64,000 nt of DNA, taken from positions 4,565,001-4,629,000 of the forward strand of contig JAUCMP010000030.1 of the NCBI GenBank assembly GCA_030770545.1, given 5' to 3'. The stretch comes from Macropodus opercularis. Its lineage: Eukaryota > Chordata > Actinopteri > Anabantiformes > Osphronemidae. Below the pieces are notes generated by a model that was given only the letters and a program-made list of their open reading frames with translations, was not told the origin of the DNA and did not search any database. Shown in pieces: positions 1 to 8,871 of this stretch; within the stretch, counting starts at the first letter, position 1; every line of letters begins with the position of its first letter. The translations under genes were made by a program, and so were the position numbers.

Positions 1-97
1 TCCCATCTCTACAATCATGCATTTTTATTTTCCAGTTCCTCAGTTCCTCCATTCAGTTATGATAATCTATGTATTCCTTGTGTATTAGATGTATTTA

Positions 98-556
98 TTA
101 AATGTTCAAAGCTGAAGGAATTTTTGTTTTCAATTTCTCCATCCACAGCCTCTCCTGCCTCCTGCGCTGGCCCCCCGTCCACGTGGCGGATGCTTGGAGG
201 CCAGTGATTGTGAGATGGTGAAGGGGGTGTGTTTGGAAGTGCTGTACCAAGGGAGTGGATAATCTGGCCGTCTTCATGCTGCGGATGTGTTGCTGGAGTC
301 TGGTAAAAAGTGTTTTTCCTCTTTCACCCACGTACATCTTTCCACAGGTTTGGCAGATGATGCAGTAGCCCAGGTTGGAGCTGTGGATGCTGAACTCACC
401 GTTAATAGGTGCTCCTGCGCCCCCGTGTGGATCAAAAATGAATTTCTCTTGCCTGAAAGCCCAGTGCCCGTCCCGATTTCCAGCAACTGTGTGCCTGCAA
501 AACCTAGCTCTGACTAATAAATCTCTTAGATTATACTGTAGTTTTGAAATTGATCA
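98..556 (-). pseudogene. PLE GIY-YIG endonuclease domain
   Basis: This is the C-terminal nuclease domain of the Penelope-like element, expected to nick target DNA for priming. One frame stays open from about 556 to the TAA at 98-100. It contains NLRDLLVRARFC, a typical PLE linker motif, then GYCIICQTCGKMYVGERGKT, which carries the Cys pair, the GIY-like GYC and the YVG of the family. An Arg/His helix follows (TRLQQH) and then a basic C-terminus ending LKTKIPSALNI. About 150 residues are visible, a normal size for this region. A stop just upstream (near 557-560) separates it from the RT-linker frame, so the polyprotein is broken. The nuclease core itself looks undamaged. Confidence 0.8.
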
Positions 557-868
557 CGGTCAGCCATAATTGTTATAAAGTTGTTCTGCCACAGATTCTG
601 TAGGTAAGGACGAGGTCTGGAGTAGGTTGTGACCAAGGGGACGAGTTCTGTAGGCTCCATTCTGTGTTTCTCTCCCTGTGGTCGCCGCTCTCCGGCTCCG
701 CTGAGAGACAGAGCAGCGGAGGGGGGAGAGAGATGATAGCGTCTGCTTTTTAACGCGTCCCAAAAACCTCCTCGTACCCTCTTGCTCTCAGGAATGAAGT
801 GGAGATGGCTTGGTTTGAATCCGCCTCCCTCGAGCAGATTCTATGAAACCGGATGATTTGTGATTGAA

Positions 869-2100
869 CTATGCCTTTAAATGTGTGTTTCGGATGATAA
901 CCGGCTTTATGGAGTAGCGCGTGTGTATCTGTTGGTCTGAAGTAAACACGGGTGAGTCATTTTTAATTTTCCTCATCTGTGTGTCCAAAAAGTTTACTTC
1001 ATCAGCGTGTAGATCGTATTTAACCTTGATGGAGGGGTGGTGGTTATTCAACGTGTCAGTGAATGTATAAAAACTCTCCTTCCCATGCTCCCAGATGCCG
1101 ATGATGTCATCCAGGAAGCGGAGGTAGACGGTAGGTTTCACTGGGCTTTGTTCTAGTGCCTTGCGTTCCCATTGGCTCATATAAATGTTGGCGTACCTGT
1201 GGCCCATCGCCGTGCCCTCCACCTGTAAGTGTTGCTTGTTATCAAACTCGAAGTCATTGTGTTGAAGGCATATTTCTAGAAGATGTCTGCATCCGGTCTG
1301 CTGTGGTCCGGGTATGGAGTAAAGATCTGCTGGACGGCTCCGTGTTGATGTTTGTATATAAGCTGTCAATGTCTCGACAGCGTCAAAGGGCGAATCCTGT
1401 CTAGAAAGTGGTACGTGTCTTTGAGGAAACTGGGATGTTTGCAGGAGAGCGGACCTAAGGAGAAGTCTATGCACAGCGAGATGTTGTGAGTGGCGCTGCT
1501 GCAGTCGGAGACTATGGGTCTGCCGGGAGGGATCGCGTGGGGGACCGTCCAGGGGAGTGGGTCCTTGTGGATTTTAGGGAGAAGATAGAACTGTCTGTTG
1601 CGGTGGATCTGGTCCGAATAAACCCGTCATGGTCGAGTTTTTGAACAATGTCTCGGATGTGCGCCTGCGTTTGGCTCTGGATGCTGCCGTCTATGGCTTT
1701 ATAATACCTAGTGGTGTTTAATTGTCTATGGGCTTCCAGGGCATATTGTTGTAAATCCGTGATGACAATTTTTGAGCCCTTATCGGCCGGATTAATTATG
1801 ATATTGAAGTTGACTGACCCTGTAATTGCTCTTTTATCCTCCGCCGTGGATCGGTCTCTTTTGTCCAGCGGAGGAACGTAGCGGTTCAGACCGTCAACGT
1901 CACGGTGAATGAGAATCTTTGTCTGTGCACTCAGCTCATCCCAGGGTGGTTCCCGATTAGACAGCAGGGAGAAGGGCATTGCTTCCGAGTGGTTATCCTC
2001 AGAGCAATCTAGTAGTTTGACCCGTCTGTGGTACCGGTAAGGGTCCAAAGTGCTTGGAGTGGGAATGAACGTGAGGCCCCTCTCTAACAGGCGTATCTGA
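869..2100 (-). pseudogene. PLE reverse transcriptase, frameshifted
   Basis: This is the reverse transcriptase of the Penelope-like element. All three minus frames are needed to read it. In order: a PADKGSKIVITD block (about 1.78 kb), FYLLPKIHKD followed by PGRPIVSD (about 1.5-1.6 kb), DIDSLYTNI with the motif A aspartate (about 1.37 kb), GTAMGHRYANIYMSQWE (about 1.2 kb), the catalytic FLDDIIGIW (about 1.1 kb) and VNFLDTQMRK (about 1.0 kb). The catalytic box is FLDD where most PLEs have Y-x-DD. At least two frameshifts fall near 1.6 kb and 1.38 kb. The N-terminal frame (open to 2,363 in this copy) is broken by an extra stop in copy B. RT identity is secure; function is excluded. Confidence 0.85.
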
Positions 2101-2477
2101 GCCTCACTTGGAGAGGTTGAGACTATCAGAGGGGGAGCCCCAGGACAGGTCGACTCGCGTTGTGAGACGGGGTCCCCGTGGGAAAGTGACGCTTGAAGGT
2201 GAGCTGCGTCAGTGGAGGTGGGGGGGCGACGGTTGCCACAAAGTTGTTGTGGGGTTCTAGGGTCGTAGGATCCCAGCCGGGGGTCTCGATGGACCGCGCC
2301 CGGTGGGTCCCCGTTAAAATCCTGGTTAGGCTGTGACCACATTATAAATGTATCTGCAGGCATCGGGCTGTTTCCTGAGTCCAGTGCACGTCGTCCTGCG
2401 CTGTGCAGACCTGGTCCTTCGGCAGCGGTCTCAGGAAGGGGAGGTAGCTGGAGATAAAGTCATTAATGATATTAAGA

Positions 2478-2771
2478 TTATTCTGCTGCGCTGGAGGGAG
2501 GAGCGACGAGTAATGAATGAGTGGGAACGCAATCCTGGTTAGGAAAAACGGACTGTGCCCTCCTGTAAATCTGACGTAACTGTTTTATGGAGGTTTTGTG
2601 TGGGTCCCGATCCCTGTTGTCTATGCCTACAGACAGGAGCAGCAGCTTAACGGAGGGGTGCTCTGCTGTTTTGTCCAGGATTTTTTGAAAGTGATAGAAT
2701 GCGGCGCCAGGGTAGCTGTCAGTTTGGACGTTGTTATTTGCGGGCGGGTATACGCGAGAGGTTGGAGTCAC
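2478..2771 (-). pseudogene. PLE N-terminal conserved region, part 2
   Basis: This 97-codon open stretch contains AFYHFQKILDKT and LLLLSVGIDNRDRDPHKTSI, then a segment on RRAQSVFPNQ. From memory, a block of this shape (hydrophobic strand, GI/LNNRD, basic helix, FP) occurs upstream of the RT in fish and amphibian Penelope-like and related polyproteins, where it resembles the core of an SGNH-type fold. That functional reading is inference. It lies between the first N-terminal block (3.15-3.39 kb) and the RT in the expected order. Frames between these blocks are interrupted. Confidence 0.5.
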
Positions 2772-3145
2772 CGAGGAACCAGGTGGCTTTTCTGCCTCTG
2801 ATTTTGCGGCCTACTCTGGCTTTGTGCTGGTCGGGCCGGTGCGCCTCCCGTGTGGGGCTCACACAGCGCGTGTGAACCGAGGCGGCCTCATCCCAGCAAC
2901 CTGTGGAGGTGGTTTGAGTGGGGTCAGACGGGGTCGTTCTACCATTGTAGTTGGTGTAATTATACGCTTCGGACCCTGGATGAGAGCTGGATGGGGCTCG
3001 TGTGCTCGTATTTGGTTTCTTGGGCTGATTGGCTGGGGGCCGTCCTCACTCCCGCTCCTCTTCTCCATATCGATGTAAATATCAGTCCCCACCGGTGTGG
3101 ACTGGGTCAGTCTGGTCTTGTAGCGTTTCTGGGCCCAGCTAACTG

Positions 3146-3385
3146 CTATCTTAACGGTAAGTGGTCATAATCTGAGATAATATTAGAATAGTGGTCCTGC
3201 AGGACGCAGAAATTATTCTGCATCCACTGTTGCGCGTTTCTTTCCACAGCGTCTCTGACTTGTTCTGGGGGGGAGGAGGGTTTAATGAAGCCGGTGAGTT
3301 TCCGGACGTGTCTGAACGTTCCCTGTGGCGGCATCTGGGTGCCGATAGCTTTAGCAATAATGTTCTTATGATGGACCGCTTGCAT
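3146..3385 (-). pseudogene. PLE N-terminal conserved region, part 1
   Basis: This 79-codon frame includes MQAVHHKNIIAK, KLTGFIKPSSPPEQ and ERNAQQWMQNNFCVLQDHY. The pattern of a short His-rich helix, then IKP, then N-A-x-x-W and L-x-x-HY matches my recollection of the N-terminal region of fish Penelope-type polyproteins. No enzymatic function is known to me. The frame stays open upstream of the Met (LCTNYFKL), so the true start is further up, toward 3.7 kb, and is not identifiable. It is followed, out of frame, by a proline-rich linker (3.09-2.86 kb). Confidence 0.45.
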
Positions 3386-3934
3386 TAATTTGAAATAATT
3401 TGTACAGAGCGATCTGGTGGCCTCATCTAGTTCTGTGTGGGGCGTCTGGGAGGAGGGAGGTTTTGTTCGTTCTCTTCTGTTTGCGTTCCTGGTTGTGCTG
3501 GTCCTGAGTATTTCTGTTATCGTAACTTTCCCTACTTTCTAAAGGTGCTGTAGTCCCTGGAAAGCTGAAGTAGGCTGTCTTGGATCTGTGGAGGGAAGAC
3601 GTGGTCGTGTGGGAAATCCCGGTGTTCGCTGGGCCTGTGGTGGTAGAAGCTCGATCCTGGCGACTCGGAGAAGATGGTGTTTAAAACGAATCTCTTTTAA
3701 CAGAGCGTCAATTCGTCTTCGTGGCCGGTGAGTAAAAGTTGGTAGTGAGTGATTATCAAATGTGGACCCGTTGGCAGATCCCCGACTGACGTCTGAGCTG
3801 TTGAAATTCCAAACTTTATTTGATCGACAATTTTTCTAAAAAATGAAAACGCCTATTGTGACCAGACACGTCAGTGTTATTCATGCAAGTCAAATTTGAT
3901 ATAAAAAGATTTAAGCCTAATTCAGCTTAATTGG

Positions 3935-3970
3935 CCCTAACGTTTGGCAGTGAACTGCTTCCTCAGAGGG
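3935..3970 (-). ncRNA. Degenerate hammerhead-ribozyme-like motif in the PLE 5' region
   Basis: On the minus strand the order is CCCT, CTGAGGA (fits the CUGANGA core box), A, a perfect 4-bp stem II (GCAG-TTCA-CTGC), CAAA in place of the invariant GAAA, then ACGTT and AGGG. The last AGGG can pair with the first CCCT as stem I, and AACGTT is a self-complementary stem III of the minimal dimeric type. Hammerhead motifs with a very short stem III are an established component of Penelope-like elements. The motif lies upstream of the PLE coding region on the same strand. The G-to-C change in the core should abolish self-cleavage. Both copies carry the change. Confidence 0.6.
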
Positions 3971-4448
3971 GGTTGATTCCAGGAACTGAGCAGAGGGGTA
4001 GATGAAACATTGGGAGGGTGAACTAGCTCCTCCCTCCAATGTTTGTTCTCCCCTGTAATTGGTTGAAGCCTATCCTGTCCCTCTTCTACGTGGCTAGTTC
4101 AGACAATCCCAGAGGAGTTACTAATGTATAGGTGAAGTGGTTGTCAGTGACAGGTGGGATTCGATTTGAAGTTTAAGATTCCAATATTTCAATGTATTAA
4201 AATTAGTTAAACAGAGGGGTTGAGATGAGAAAGCTACAATGGAATCAGAAATCCAAACTAAAGAAGTAGACTGCTGCCAAATATGCTGGTCAGGATTAAG
4301 GAGAGGCTGCTGGTGGATTCTGGTGGGTCAAACATGCTTCTTTTGTTTTACATATGACATAGAGATGAAGCTGAGGGTTATTTGATGTTAAATGTTAAAC
4401 AGAGGGCTTTAATGGACGGTGAGGGGCACAGGCCCCCGGCAACTGGCT
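3971..4448. other. PLE-proximal sequence without recognised content
   Basis: This is AT-rich non-coding sequence between the ribozyme-like motif and the dispersed exon-like repeat. No open frame of note, no tandem repeat and no family I recognise. It may hold the remaining 5' part of the Penelope-like element. Confidence 0.4.
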
Positions 4449-4810
4449 AGGTTAGGTTTGAAATGTGGTTTTATTTTAAAAAGACCAGAGCTGTGGTTCA
4501 AGTTGCACTGGCAGGCAGGGGTCTGTGCCATATCACCAAATAAGCCCATTCAGCCAGGATGTTGTATTTGATTGGTTTTATGCAGTTTTACAGAGATGGT
4601 TTGGTTCCTTTTGAGGTTGTTTATTTACTTTGTTGTCTTCCTAAGTGATATTTGTTTTTTAGGTGCTTCTAAGCATCATGAGAGGGAGGAGAGGATCCCA
4701 GGAGGACATCCCATCAGTCCGAAGCTGACTAGGCAGCCATCAGCAAGGTAAGTGCATGAAAAAAAAACTTAAAACAAAGAAGTTTTAAAAATGTATAGTT
4801 TATGTACATG
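4449..4810 (+). repeat. ~360-bp dispersed repeat with exon-like cassette, copy 1
   Basis: Closely similar sequence occurs at 37,122-37,460 and, through the large duplication, at 42,518-42,880, always in the same orientation. The first two differ by small indels and scattered substitutions, so this repeat is much older than the 38-kb duplication. It starts around GGTTAGGTTTGAAATGTG and ends near a run of ATGTACATG. In copy B the 37.1-kb and 42.5-kb members flank the Penelope-like element as direct repeats. Confidence 0.85.
4663..4747 (+). other. 85-bp exon-like cassette, copy 1
   Basis: The segment is bounded by a pyrimidine-rich stretch ending TTTTTTAG and by AAG followed by GTAAGTG, a near-consensus donor. 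One frame (first full codon at 4,665) is open throughout and reads ASKHHEREERIPGGHPISPK and onward, a charged Ser/Pro-rich stretch. The other frames contain stops. At 85 nt it is not a multiple of three, so its inclusion or skipping would shift frame. The host protein is not recognised. It may be a duplicated exon of a plus-strand gene, or a chance splice-like unit in a repeat. Confidence 0.4.
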
Positions 4811-4822
4811 TATATACACACA

Positions 4823-5403
4823 CAGTGGGTATGGAAAGTATTCAGACCCCCTTAAATGTTTCACTCTTTGTTATATTGCAGCCATATGCTAAAATCATTT
4901 AGGTTCGTTTTTTCCTCCTTAATGTACACACAGCGCCCACATTGACAGAAAAACACAGAATTTTTGCAGATTTCTTAAAAAAGAAAAACTGAAATATCAC
5001 ATGGTCATAAGTATTCAGACCCTTTGCTCAGTATTTAGTAGAAGCACCCTTTTGAGCTAATGCAGCCACGAGTCTTTTGGGGAATTCTTTCACAGCTGCA
5101 TTTGGGGATCCTCTGCCATTCCTCCTTGCAGATCCTCTGCAGTTCTGTCAGGTTGGATGGTAAACGTTGGACATTCGCCACTGGAGCCCTGTGCTCTTCA
5201 GAGGTGAAAGCAGGTTCACACTGAGCACACGTGACAGACGTGAGCCTGGAGACGCCGTGGAGAACGTCCTCCAGCATGACCGCTTTGGCGGTGGGTCAGT
5301 AATGGTGTGGGGTGGCATTTCTTTGGGGGGCCGCACAGCCCTCCATGTGCTCGCCACAGGTAGCCTGACTGCCATTAGGTACCGAGATGAGATGGGTTCC
5401 TAA
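4823..5403 (+). mobile_element. Tc1/mariner relic, chimeric, copy A
   Basis: The left part (4,823 to about 5,165) begins CAGTGGGTATGGAAAGTATT and carries the terminal region of a common fish Tc1-type element. At about 5,166 it joins abruptly to the interior of a Tc1 transposase gene, missing the DNA-binding region and first part of the catalytic domain. No right-hand terminal inverted repeat was found. The joint is therefore an internal deletion or a fusion of two elements. Copy B lacks 28 bp at this joint. Confidence 0.8.
5170..5403 (+). pseudogene. Tc1 transposase fragment
   Basis: This is a catalytic-domain fragment of a Tc1-family DDE transposase. It contains WSPVLFRGESRFTLST, QHDRFGGGSVMVWGGISLGG and LTAIRYRDE, all in family order. 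The usual first catalytic Asp in the F-x-DESRF box is Gly here (FRGESRF), which is inactivating. About 78 residues remain of a protein normally near 340. The frame ends at a TAA right after RYRDEMGS, before the second and third catalytic acidic residues. Confidence 0.8.
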
Positions 5404-6140
5404 TGCAACACAACGCTAGACCTCAGCAGTTCCTGCAAGACTGTAAGGCGTCCGCTTCATCTACACACAGGACTGTAGCTGTCACATGTGAGGCGTGAGT
5501 TATGTTTGTTTGTAATATGGTTCATGCTGGAGGAGACCTGCTCACACACGTACGTGGATGCGAAGATCGACCTCTACGGAAAGATTTTCATGTTCATTAA
5601 TGTTTCAGTCATTTGCCGGTTTTGGGATATTGATATGGATAATATTTACAAATGGATATGCAATGGACAGGTTTTAAACTGTAATGAGGGATTTACAATA
5701 GATGGGCATAGATTAGCATATTCTAATAATCAGAGGTATGCAAATAAATATGAGCATAATATACTAATGTAGTGGAAAATATTAGCATATGTTAGTAGGC
5801 TTAGGATGCATTTTGTTCAGGCTTTGTTCATTTCCAGGGAATATGATTGTACAGGACGCTTGCTGGCCTTTGGCGGCTGCGAGGACGTCTGGCCTGTAGA
5901 GCGAAAGAATTTGGGCAAAACATTGCGACCCGGTAACCAAAGCTATTGAGACAAAACAATTTCTGGTAATCACAAATCTTTGCATTTGGGCCGATGCAGG
6001 TTGAGGGATCAAAACACGCTCCCTAAACATCTGGGGGGAGAGTTCTCTGCCTGCCTTAGAGACAACTCGTTTTCTGTGGCCAGGCCTCCCCACGCGCTAG
6101 CAAGCATGGAGGCTCGCACATCTGCATTCACATCCTTTCA
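5404..6140. other. Unassigned interval
   Basis: An AT-rich first half (around 5.6-5.8 kb) holds one 94-codon open frame (5,488-5,772) without recognisable motifs, best taken as chance. The rest has no family signature. It ends at a pyrimidine stretch and AG directly before the NLR fragment, so the last part may be decayed NLR intron. Confidence 0.4.
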
Positions 6141-6405
6141 GCAGCCAATCAGATCCCTCCTGAGTGTGTTGACGTGGTGACAGAGGTCAGAGGGTTCACT
6201 GACCCACAGAAGGAGGAGTACTTCATGAAGAGGTTCAGAGATGAGCAGCAGGCCACAACCACCATCTCCCACGTCAAGACCTCACGAAGCCTCCGCATCA
6301 TGTGTCACATCCCAGTCTTCTGCTGGATCTGCTGAGAACCAGAGGGGGAGGGGAGCTGCCCAAGGCAGTGACGGAGATGTACATGTGCTTCCTGGAAACA
6401 AGACT
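6141..6405 (+). pseudogene. Fish NLR (NACHT domain) fragment
   Basis: This is a fragment of the NACHT ATPase domain of a fish-expanded NLR (NLRC3/NLRP12-like) innate sensor. A splice-acceptor-like TTTCAG precedes it. One frame reads PPECVDVVTEVRGFTDPQ, then EEYFMKRFRDEQQATTTISH, then SRSLRIMCHIPVFCWIC and a stop at 6,333. The following residues of the family (LLRTRGGGELPKAVTEMYM) continue in a different frame, so a deletion plus frameshift lies at about 6,325. The Walker A/B part, FISNA region, PYD and LRRs are absent nearby. It is a short dead relic of a gene family that is highly duplicated in teleosts. Confidence 0.85.
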
Positions 6406-7365
6406 GTTTTGTGGTCATAGTTACACTGAGGTCACTGATCGTTTAACATTTGGGCCACCCTGTCAATATTTGTATTTCTTTTTTAGTATATTTCAGAAAG
6501 CCATAAATTATATTGGAATATTCAAATGTTGGTCCATGTTGCTTTTTCTACTTTGCCAGTTCCCAGGGCTACGCTCCTCGTCATTGCATGCTACGCAATC
6601 TAAATGCGTGGCTCCTTGCTACCGCTAGGGGGCAGACTGTTCTTTGGTTTTGACCGACATCCCAGTAAAAAAGACCATTTTTGTGATGGTCCCAGTGTGT
6701 GATGCCAGGTTGGGGGTATAGTCCGGGCCTTCTCCCCCGTCAGTGTAAGTTTCTGATCAGTTCTGGTGGCGACTTGAAAACATGCACTAAACTAGAGATT
6801 CCTGAAAACCAGAAAGGTTTGAATGGAAAGTTGGTCTAAATGTTACCAAGCTTTAATCAAACGAGCCCAACGAACTTTACAGTAATTGATTTGGGAGAAA
6901 CCCGTGATTTCGACTTCGACGGGCCTCAGATGCTCTACACCCTGGACACACTGGACGGGTCTTCACTGCTCAGGCTGGACTGATGACAGGACTCTGACTA
7001 GTTTAGTGAGAGACCTGTCAGGCGAGTCTTGGCCTGGGAGGTCGAAGCGTGGAGGAGTAGCGTGAGAGACCTGAAGAAGGTTCCTGCTGCTGCGACTGCA
7101 CATCCACCGCTGGACTCGTTTTGTCTAGACTTATAATAGTAGTAATATAGATTAGGTTTCTGTGTAACAGGTTAGGTTAAGATAACTTGCGTTCAATTGA
7201 TTTAGGTTTACTTAAGTTGAATGTATTAAGTTGAGATCTGTGATGGGTTAGTGAAGGCAAGTATCAGTTTTTTATTGAACTTGTCTCGATATACTGTTCA
7301 TGTGATGTTAGGTTGACCTCACTAACGTTTGTGTTCTCCGTTTTTTTTCTTCTCCTCCTTGAACC
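6406..7365. other. Unassigned interval
   Basis: No supported gene or repeat family. It contains short AT-rich stretches around 7.13-7.3 kb and no long open frame or tandem array. Confidence 0.4.
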
Positions 7366-7572
7366 GACACCTTATCGCGGTGGAGGAGTTCGTGTGCCCG
7401 TGTGACTCTAGCAGCTGTGCTGTCTGGGCTAAATGCCCCCGGCAGGGTCTCCCATGACAAACGGGTCCTGGGCGACGGGCCAGACTAAGACTAAGGTTCA
7501 TCTGTCGCCGGAGGAGGCCCAGAGGAAGACCAGGACTCACTGGAGGGACGATGTCTGTCAGCCAGCCTGGGA
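7366..7572 (+). mobile_element. Non-LTR retrotransposon UTR remnant
   Basis: The first half (CCTTATCGCGGTGGAGGAGT and the GCCCCCGGCAGGGTCTCCCA block) resembles a block widespread in fish LINE 5' regions. The second half (GAGGAAGACCAGGACTCACT, GGAGGGACGATGTCTGTC) resembles a common LINE 3' untranslated region. The same 3' family is seen at 30.6-30.9 kb. A heavily deleted element that retains only its ends is the simplest reading. Exact family not assigned. Confidence 0.55.
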
Positions 7573-8553
7573 AGGTTAAAGGTCATTACACCTGATGCTG
7601 ACACGTGCTACTGATGGGGCTTTATTTAGTGCTGCCGGACACTTACACCAAGTCCTGAACGAGCACTTTCTGATGCAGCGTCTTTTGCTACTCGCCCCAT
7701 AACCTGGGTTAATATCTATGTGTTGTTTCATTCCAGCCGCTGACACTTTCATCCTGTCTCTGTGTAACCCACATTAAATGATGAAGAATATTGATTTAGT
7801 TTTTTGCGTGTGTTACACCAGTAGGTGGCAGAATTGGCCTGTTGAGGATAAGTTCGATACAATCTATAGGGTTTTCTGTCAAAAATTCCAGGGATGAGAA
7901 GGCGACTGCATGTTTGAGGGTCCGATTTTGGGTCTGGCTGAGAAAAGAAAAGTTTGTGGCACTAAAGGCCCAGGTTCTGTTTGGTCTTAAACTGGAATGT
8001 TCTGAGTACTTGGGTCGAAGTAACGTTGGCCTGGAAGTTGCGCAGCGATAGCTGAGCAGCGGCGGTTCGACGGGCGGATCGTGGGAACTGCAGCGGCGCC
8101 GGAGCAGATGAGCCCTGTGTTCACAGAACGATAGGACAAGTTTGAAACACACTACCCGGGTAGATGGACTTTGTTTTATTTTCTTGCCATGTGGTTGCAT
8201 TTTGTTTATCAGAGCTCTGAATGTTATAAATATGTTGCATCTACATAATTAAATGCCAGAAATCTCACTGGTTCAGTTAAACATATGAGTGTGATATTCT
8301 GTTAGAGGATATGGAGCATAATCATTGTCCTCTCTGTGTTTGGTCCTGTCTGTGTCTTTGTGACCTGTAACCTTTTCTTGCTTTTACTTTTATAAACATG
8401 GAACGATTTCTAGTATTAGAGGAGAGTGGTTTTACCACCTATGTCAGGAGGAGGTTTTGCAGATCACATTTATTGCTTAACGGCTCCATAGGTATTTGAC
8501 ACCACATGGAGCTGTTCACTATCTTGCTATGCCTGCATGCATCTTTTACGACT
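7573..8553. other. Unassigned interval
   Basis: Nothing identifiable. A 134-codon open frame on the minus strand (8,200-7,796) has no recognisable motif and unremarkable composition, so it is not called. Confidence 0.4.
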
Positions 8554-8871
8554 TGTAGTGTTTGGGAAAGGGGGTCTCAACCCCCTTCATCAAAGGAGGA
8601 AGCTTCACAACCTATGTATATGTTATCTACCATATATGGACTTGTCTTGTACTTTATTGCACCAGATGTAGAAGGAGTGACTTTCATACTGATCTCAATA
8701 AAGGACCCGTGTGCGAGAGAGGAGTTCGGAGTTCTCCAGCTGGCCACTAAGTTGTTGTGTTCAGAGAGGCTCCCCTCGTGCACGAGTAAAAAGAAGCTGA
8801 GATTCTCGAGTTTGTCTTCATGTGTCAGGTGTCTCTGCGATTGTTTAAGTGTTGGCAGGTTAGACCCAACA
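8554..8871 (+). mobile_element. Possible solo LTR
   Basis: The segment starts TGTAGTGTTTGGGAAAGG and ends near GACCCAACA. It holds a GGGGGTCTCAACCCCC hairpin near the start and AATAAAGGACCC with a GT-rich downstream stretch, as expected for a U3-R-U5 arrangement. No clear target-site duplication and no internal retroviral sequence are present. Bounds are approximate and this is a suggestion only. Confidence 0.3.

Larger units (their letters stand above)
98..3970 (-). mobile_element. Penelope-like retroelement (PLE), decayed, copy A
   Basis: Read on the minus strand, the order is ribozyme-like motif, N-terminal region, reverse transcriptase, linker and C-terminal GIY-YIG endonuclease. RT followed by GIY-YIG is diagnostic of canonical Penelope-like elements, which prime reverse transcription at nicks made by the endonuclease. 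Several frameshifts and stops separate the domains, so the element is not autonomous. The 3' side runs toward the window edge. In copy B the sequence beyond the coding end continues into microsatellite-rich DNA at 37.4-38.1 kb, but no clean element end or target-site duplication could be placed. The neighbouring exon-like repeat (4.45-4.81 kb) also occurs on the other side of the copy B element at 37.1 kb. Confidence 0.85.

Noticed and set aside
7796..8200. 134-codon minus-strand frame as a gene
   Set aside because: No recognisable motif or splice context, and unremarkable composition.
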